Assembly (NCBI GenBank): GCA_002395925.1
Contig: DGVM01000189.1
Span: 1-10,565, forward strand
Source of the DNA: Bacteroidales bacterium UBA4284
Lineage (GTDB): Bacteria; Bacteroidota; Bacteroidia; Bacteroidales; UBA932
Length of the DNA: 10,565 nucleotides
Direction of reading: 5' to 3'
Of the stretch, positions 6,733 to 10,565 are shown piece after piece; positions within the stretch are counted from its first letter, which is position 1, and each line of letters opens with the position of its first letter. The notes below the pieces were generated by a model. It was given only the letters and a program-made list of their open reading frames with translations, ran no database searches and was not told where the DNA came from. A program made the position numbers and the translations under genes.

Positions 6733-7593
6733 ATGTGGACGATTCAAAACGCAGATCTGACCATCAGCCTCCATGACCCTTCGGACGGTTTCTATCTGGG
6801 TACGCGTTTCGACAGGGGAGGTGTTTTCGACGGAATACTGTTCCGCGGTACGCAGATGTGCGGACGCTGGTTCGAACGCTACGACCCGCACATGCACGAC
6901 GCGGTATGCGGACCGGCGGAGGAGTTCGCGCCCGTCGGATTTGAGCGTGCTGCGGCTGGCGGGACCTTCCTCAAGATAGGCGTCGGCCTGCTCGAACGTC
7001 CCGACGACGCTTCTTACGACCGTTTCCGTCTCTACAGGATTGCCGACCCCGGCGAGTGGACTGTGGACCAGGCTCCCGGCTCCGTAAGCTTCCGGCATGT
7101 CCTGGACGCTTATTACGATTACAGGAAGGTGATATCCCTCTCCGGCGGGCGCGGTCTGCGCATAAGTCACGAGCTGAACGTCCTTCAGCCCCTCGTTACG
7201 GAAGTCTATAATCATAACTTCTTTACGATGGGACGCCTGTGCGTTGGTCCAACCCGTCGCCTGGATTTCCCGTTCGCCCCTCAGGGGACATGGCGCGCGG
7301 CCTACGACAGCGTCGATTTTGCCTCTTCAGGCATACGTTTCTACCGAGACCTCGCCCCTGGTGAATCCGTTTACAGCGGTGACGTCCATGCGCAGGGGGC
7401 ATCCGGCATGCCCTATTCGCTCACGCTTGGCGAAGGGCCGCTTTCGGTGAATATCAGGGGTGATGTTCCCGTTACGCGAACCGTTTTCTGGGCCAACCAC
7501 CGTATCGCCTGTCTGGAACCCTACAACGATGTGCGCGCCGTTCCCGGAGAGCCCTTCGTATGGACCATAGAATACGAATTCGGATATGAATAA
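6733..7593 (+). CDS. Aldose-1-epimerase-like (galactose mutarotase fold) protein
   Basis: A 286-residue protein without signal peptide, so probably cytoplasmic. It looks like a diverged aldose 1-epimerase, which speeds conversion between alpha and beta anomers. The opening FDRGGVFDGI (26-35) follows the family's beta-sandwich start. TEVYNHNFFTMG (156-167) matches the NHxYFN motif, with H161 as the likely acid. ACLEPYND (259-266), followed by PGEPFVWTIEYEF, matches the C-terminal catalytic Glu motif, with E262 as the likely base. The ATG at 6733 was chosen; an in-frame TTG three codons upstream falls inside the -7 box and cannot be transcribed from this promoter. Its last 8 nt overlap the hydrolase gene. 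In context it would supply the right anomer to the isomerase or kinase. It could instead be a non-catalytic sugar-binding relative. Confidence 0.8.
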   Translation: MWTIQNADLTISLHDPSDGFYLGTRFDRGGVFDGILFRGTQMCGRWFERYDPHMHDAVCGPAEEFAPVGFERAAAGGTFLKIGVGLLERPDDASYDRFRLYRIADPGEWTVDQAPGSVSFRHVLDAYYDYRKVISLSGGRGLRISHELNVLQPLVTEVYNHNFFTMGRLCVGPTRRLDFPFAPQGTWRAAYDSVDFASSGIRFYRDLAPGESVYSGDVHAQGASGMPYSLTLGEGPLSVNIRGDVPVTRTVFWANHRIACLEPYNDVRAVPGEPFVWTIEYEFGYE

Positions 7594-9649
7594 ACGCTTT
7601 TTGCTTCTGAGTCTTGCGCTGCTGTGCTTCCTGCCGGCAGGCGCCCAGGTGTTCAACCGTGCCCCCTTGGAGGAGTCGCCGTATGCCGCGTTGCCCCTTG
7701 GCAGCGTAAAGGCCGGCGGATGGCTTCTCGATCAGCTGCAACGTCAGGCCGACGGCCTTACGGGGCACCTGGACGAGGTGTATCCCGAGGTAATGGGAGA
7801 GTCGAATGCCTGGCTCGGAGGCGACGGCGACGCCTGGGAGCGCGGCCCCTATTGGATAGACGGCCTGCTGCCGCTTGCCTGGATCCTGGGCGACGAGGAC
7901 CTCATGCAGAAGGCTCGCCGCTGGGTCGATGCCATCCTTGCCTCCTCCGGCACCGACGGCTTCATAGGGCCCGCCGAGAGCCATCCCTATGTGTATGGCA
8001 TCCAGAGAGGGAAGGCGCGGGACTGGTGGCCTCGCATGGTGGCTCTGAAGATTCTCTCTCAGTACTATGAAGCCACTGCCGACCCCCGCGTAATCGACTG
8101 TCTGTCGGGATACTTCCGCTATCAGTTGAATACCCTGGAGAAGAAGCCGCTGGACAACTGGTCCGACTGGGGCGCATGGAGGGGCGGCGACAATCTGGAG
8201 ACGGTGTACTGGCTCTACAATATCACCGGACAGCCGTGGCTCATGCAGCTGGGCGAACTGCTTCACAGCCAGACCAAAGACTGGACCCGGATGTTTTCTT
8301 CCGGAAGCATTTTCTTTGAACAGAACAGCGTCCACTGCGTCAATCTCGCACAGGGCTTCAAGGCTCCCGTGGTGTGGTGGCAGTATTCTCACGACGCTTG
8401 CGACCTGAACGCCCCTTTGCAGGCCGAGAAATTCATCCGTCATACCGTGGGACTGCCCACCGGACTCTGGGCCGGCGACGAGATGCTCCACTGGGGCGAC
8501 CCGTCCCGGGGCAGCGAGCTGTGTACTGCGGTGGAGATGATGTTCTCGCTCGAAGAAATCCTCCGCATAACCGGCGACATACATTGGGCCGACTACCTGG
8601 AGAGGGTGGCCTACAATGCGCTGCCCGCGCAGATCAGCGCCGATTTCGGCTCCAAACAGTACTACCAGCAGACCAACCAGGTGGAATGCACGCGCACCCG
8701 GCGCAGTTTCTCCACGCCCCACGAAGGCACCGACACCATGTTCGGAACGCTCAACGGCTATCCGTGCTGCCTGTCCAACATGCATCAGGGCTGGCCCAAA
8801 TTTACCCGGAACCTTTGGTATGCCACTGCCGACGGCGGGCTTGCAGCACTGGTCTATGCACCTTCCGTCGTCACCGCATCGCTTGCCGGCGGCGTTGAGG
8901 CTGTCATTACCGAATCTACCGATTATCCTTTCGACGACCTCATCCGCTTCACTATATCATTTACATCCAGGAAGGTCCGCCAGGCATCCTTCCCGCTGGT
9001 CCTCCGTATTCCCGAATGGTGCAGCGCTGCGACCGTTTGCCTCAATGGAGAGGCGCTCGACGTCGAACCTTCCGACGGCATCGTAAGGCTTGACCGCAGC
9101 TGGAAGAGGGGAGACGTCCTTACCCTCAGGCTCCCGATGGAGGTACGCACAGAGCAATGGTACGACAGGGCCTGGTCGGTCGTCCGCGGACCCCTGGTAT
9201 ATGCACTGCGTATGGATGAACAGTGGAACTGGAAGGAGTTCGAAGGCTCCGACCGCTATTTCGGCCCTGGCGCCTGGGAAATCACTTCCGGCAGCAAATG
9301 GAATTATTGCCTCATGTCCGACAGCTTTGCCGCCGACAGCTGCAGCGTGACACTGCATGGCGTGCATGGATTCCCCTGGACTGCGGCGGACGCTCCTGTT
9401 GTAATGACTGTACCTGCCCGTACCCTTCCGGGATGGACTCATGCTTCAGATGTCGCATACTTCAGCCAGAACGGCTTCGATATCGGAGAGCCGGTTCGGA
9501 TAGAACTTGTGCCGTACGGATGTACAAAGCTTAGAATCAGTTGCTTCCCGGTACGCACGGTGCCTTGGGACCTTCAGCTCCGCAGAAACTGGAAGCCCCT
9601 TTCGCCTGTGGGCGCTTCGTTGCAGCCCGGAAAAGACGTGGACCTGTAG
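7586..9649 (+). CDS. Exported DUF1680/GH127-type glycoside hydrolase (beta-L-arabinofuranosidase family)
   Basis: A 687-residue hydrolase, near the usual length of the family. Residues 1-20 form a signal peptide (MNKR, leucine-rich core, cleavage at AGA-Q21) with no lipobox, so it is probably periplasmic. The (alpha/alpha) barrel fills the first two thirds, with beta domains after about residue 410. The GH127 cysteine-zinc site is complete: E299 (GDE) as acid/base, E311 and C313 (SELC) as ligands, and C394-C395 (YPCCLSN), with C394 as nucleophile. The E299-to-C394 distance, 95 residues, equals E322-to-C417 in the bifidobacterial enzyme HypBA1. The gene overlaps the mutarotase-like gene by 8 nt. 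It likely trims a terminal sugar from oligosaccharides imported by the SusC system. The family includes enzymes for L-arabinofuranose and for unusual sugars such as aceric acid and 3,6-anhydro-galactose, so substrate is open. Confidence 0.9.
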   Translation: MNKRFLLLSLALLCFLPAGAQVFNRAPLEESPYAALPLGSVKAGGWLLDQLQRQADGLTGHLDEVYPEVMGESNAWLGGDGDAWERGPYWIDGLLPLAWILGDEDLMQKARRWVDAILASSGTDGFIGPAESHPYVYGIQRGKARDWWPRMVALKILSQYYEATADPRVIDCLSGYFRYQLNTLEKKPLDNWSDWGAWRGGDNLETVYWLYNITGQPWLMQLGELLHSQTKDWTRMFSSGSIFFEQNSVHCVNLAQGFKAPVVWWQYSHDACDLNAPLQAEKFIRHTVGLPTGLWAGDEMLHWGDPSRGSELCTAVEMMFSLEEILRITGDIHWADYLERVAYNALPAQISADFGSKQYYQQTNQVECTRTRRSFSTPHEGTDTMFGTLNGYPCCLSNMHQGWPKFTRNLWYATADGGLAALVYAPSVVTASLAGGVEAVITESTDYPFDDLIRFTISFTSRKVRQASFPLVLRIPEWCSAATVCLNGEALDVEPSDGIVRLDRSWKRGDVLTLRLPMEVRTEQWYDRAWSVVRGPLVYALRMDEQWNWKEFEGSDRYFGPGAWEITSGSKWNYCLMSDSFAADSCSVTLHGVHGFPWTAADAPVVMTVPARTLPGWTHASDVAYFSQNGFDIGEPVRIELVPYGCTKLRISCFPVRTVPWDLQLRRNWKPLSPVGASLQPGKDVDL

Positions 9650-9658
9650 GGAATGCCT

Positions 9659-10282
9659 CTAAAGGCTGTCTGTCAGCTGTTTGAGGAAAGAGAAGGAATC
9701 GTCGGCGACGGTATCCCAGAAATTCTTGTATAAGGATTCCGATTCCGAGTGCGATGCGTGTGTGTCGCTTATGACCCGGAAGCTCAGGAAAGGCACTCCG
9801 TAGTGGCGGCATACCTGGGCTATGGCTGCCGACTCCATGTCGCAGGCAAGTGCGTCGGGGTAGATTTCCAGCACGTGAGCGTCCTGCTGCGGGGTCGTAA
9901 GAAACTGGTCTCCGGAGCATACGAGGCCGCAGTGCAACTTACAATCCGTCTTCACTGCAAGCGCCGCCTTGACCAGGGCGGGGTCGGCGTCGAAGCGCCT
10001 TGGCTGGTCCATCATCTCTCCTGGCTCGTAGCCGTCGCCGCACCAAACGTCGTGATAGGCTGACTGCGAACCGATTACAATATCCAGAATGTTGATTCCG
10101 GGGGCAATTCCGCCGGCGCATCCGGAATTAATGATGCAATCCGGATGTCCTGTGAGTATGAGTTCCGTGGCGCCTCGGGCTGCATCGGCTTTGCCTACGC
10201 CTGATTTGACCATTCCGCGTACTCCGGCGCGCTGCAGGGCCTCGTACTCTTTGGTCATTGCTACAATGAGTCCTATTTTCAT
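9659..10282 (-). CDS. mtnN: 5'-methylthioadenosine/S-adenosylhomocysteine nucleosidase
   Basis: A 207-residue cytoplasmic enzyme that cleaves adenine from methylthioadenosine and S-adenosylhomocysteine, serving methionine salvage and detoxification of SAM by-products. The three catalytic residues of the E. coli enzyme (E12, E174, D197) are all present: E12 in MTKEYEAL, E150 in CDMESAAIAQ, and D173 in VISDTH, with the same 23-residue gap between the last two. NSGCAGGI (52-59) is the phosphate/ribose-binding glycine motif and AYHDVW (75-80) matches the AxHxD motif. It is about 25 residues shorter than E. coli MtnN, mostly in loops. It is transcribed towards the GH127 gene and the two stop codons are 9 bp apart. 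It follows pckA on the same strand but is separated from it by a strong terminator, so it is an independent unit unrelated to the sugar locus. Confidence 0.94.
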   Translation of the reverse strand: MKIGLIVAMTKEYEALQRAGVRGMVKSGVGKADAARGATELILTGHPDCIINSGCAGGIAPGINILDIVIGSQSAYHDVWCGDGYEPGEMMDQPRRFDADPALVKAALAVKTDCKLHCGLVCSGDQFLTTPQQDAHVLEIYPDALACDMESAAIAQVCRHYGVPFLSFRVISDTHASHSESESLYKNFWDTVADDSFSFLKQLTDSL

Positions 10283-10286
10283 GCTG

Positions 10287-10294
10287 CAAAGTTA
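10287..10294 (-). promoter_or_regulatory. -7 box of the mtnN promoter
   Basis: On the minus strand TAACTTTG is a perfect TAnnTTTG box, ending 4 bp before the mtnN ATG. No TTG is found at the right distance upstream (about 10314-10318), where the pckA terminator hairpin lies. As placed, the mRNA would have essentially no leader. Based on the -7 box alone. Confidence 0.5.
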
Positions 10295-10296
10295 AG

Positions 10297-10331
10297 AAAA
10301 AAAAAGGACTGAATCCCTGAGAATTCAGCCC
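10297..10331 (-). terminator. Intrinsic terminator of pckA
   Basis: Read on the minus strand, a hairpin with a 9-bp stem (GGGCTGAAT / ATTCAGTCC, 8-nt loop CTCAGGG-type, arms 10331-10323 and 10314-10306) is followed by nine T residues (10305-10297). One pair is G-U in the minus-strand RNA but an A-C mismatch in the plus-strand RNA, so it is built to work on the minus strand. It lies 40 bp after the pckA stop. Confidence 0.88.
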
Positions 10332-10370
10332 TTTGTTCAAGTATGCGATATTGGTAGCCGAAGGCTTTGG

Positions 10371-10565
10371 CTAAAGCTGGGGGCCAGCTTTAACCAGAGC
10401 CTTGCCGGCGTCGTTGCTTTCGTACTTGTGGAAGTTCTTGATGAAGCGTCCTGCGAGGTCCTTTGCCTTCTCCTCCCAGATTGCGGGATCTGCATAGGTG
10501 TCGCGAGGATCGAGGATTCCGGTATCTACGCCCTCGAGGACGGTGGGAACCTCGAAGTCGAAGTA
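10371..10565 (-). CDS. pckA: ATP-dependent phosphoenolpyruvate carboxykinase, C-terminal fragment (5' end beyond window)
   Basis: The last 64 codons and TAG stop (10373-10371) of a gene entering from the right edge. The peptide contains [19 protein letters not shown], then [19 protein letters not shown] and ends ALVKAGPQL. This matches the end of E. coli PckA closely (PGVDTKILDPRNTYASP ... LVAAGPKL). The enzyme converts oxaloacetate and ATP to phosphoenolpyruvate, CO2 and ADP; in gut Bacteroidota it often runs in the carboxylating direction in succinate fermentation (general knowledge). The catalytic core lies outside the window. The gene ends with its own terminator. Confidence 0.93.
   Translation of the reverse strand, partial: YFDFEVPTVLEGVDTGILDPRDTYADPAIWEEKAKDLAGRFIKNFHKYESNDAGKALVKAGPQL

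Noticed and set aside
7472..8785. Minus-strand open frame of 437 codons
   Set aside because: It is antisense to the signal peptide and catalytic core of the GH127-type gene. It has no promoter or motif and its composition is that of a shadow frame.
10340..10372. Small AGCC-TTC-GGCT hairpin after the pckA stop
   Set aside because: The stem has only 4 bp and no T-run follows. The strong terminator 15-20 bp further on explains the transcript end.
1..10565. Search for CRISPR arrays, tRNAs, insertion sequences, attachment sites and a linked regulator
   Set aside because: No array of spaced repeats, cloverleaf, transposase frame, integrase or HTH/two-component gene was seen; the gene set reads as a carbohydrate locus beside housekeeping genes.

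Overview
The window looks like a chromosomal piece from a GC-rich member of the Bacteroidales (Bacteroidota). Four things point there: a SusC/RagA-type TonB-dependent receptor with the family's plug-domain signature, promoter boxes of the Bacteroidota type (TTG, about 20 bp, TAnnTTTG) where genes diverge, weak or absent Shine-Dalgarno sequences, and the type of sugar-utilisation genes. The genus cannot be resolved from the sequence alone. There are no rRNA or tRNA genes, insertion sequences or CRISPR arrays. Coding density is very high; the two largest non-coding gaps are each just under 90 bp (6644-6732 and 10283-10370).

Region 1 (minus strand, 6643 down to 1) is one tightly packed operon. 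In order of transcription it holds an MFS sugar transporter, an aldose-ketose isomerase of the L-arabinose/L-fucose isomerase type, a 623-residue protein with a class I phosphomannose-isomerase-like C-terminal half, a ROK-family sugar kinase that lacks the usual zinc motif, and the N-terminal part of a SusC-like outer-membrane receptor that runs off the left edge. Junctions are +6 nt, +14 nt, a 1-nt overlap (TAATG) and a 26-nt overlap, so the genes are almost certainly co-transcribed. A SusD partner would be expected just beyond the left edge.

Region 2 (plus strand, 6733-9649) is a divergent two-gene operon: a cytoplasmic aldose-1-epimerase-like protein, overlapping by 8 nt an exported DUF1680/GH127-type glycoside hydrolase that carries the family's Glu, Cys and Cys-Cys metal-thiolate site. 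The two operons diverge from an 89-bp region in which two near-consensus Bacteroidota promoters interleave, next to a tandem 10-bp repeat that could be an operator. Together they form a polysaccharide-utilisation-type locus: outer-membrane import (SusC), periplasmic release of a monosaccharide (GH127-type), inner-membrane uptake (MFS), anomer equilibration (mutarotase-like), isomerisation and phosphorylation. The substrate is not determined. GH127 and an AraA-like isomerase suggest an L-arabinose-like pentose or a related sugar, but no FGGY ribulokinase is present and the PMI-like and ROK proteins do not fit the textbook arabinose route.

Region 3 (minus strand, 9659-10565) is housekeeping: mtnN (MTA/SAH nucleosidase) and the last 64 codons of pckA (ATP-type PEP carboxykinase), separated by a strong intrinsic terminator that abuts the mtnN promoter.
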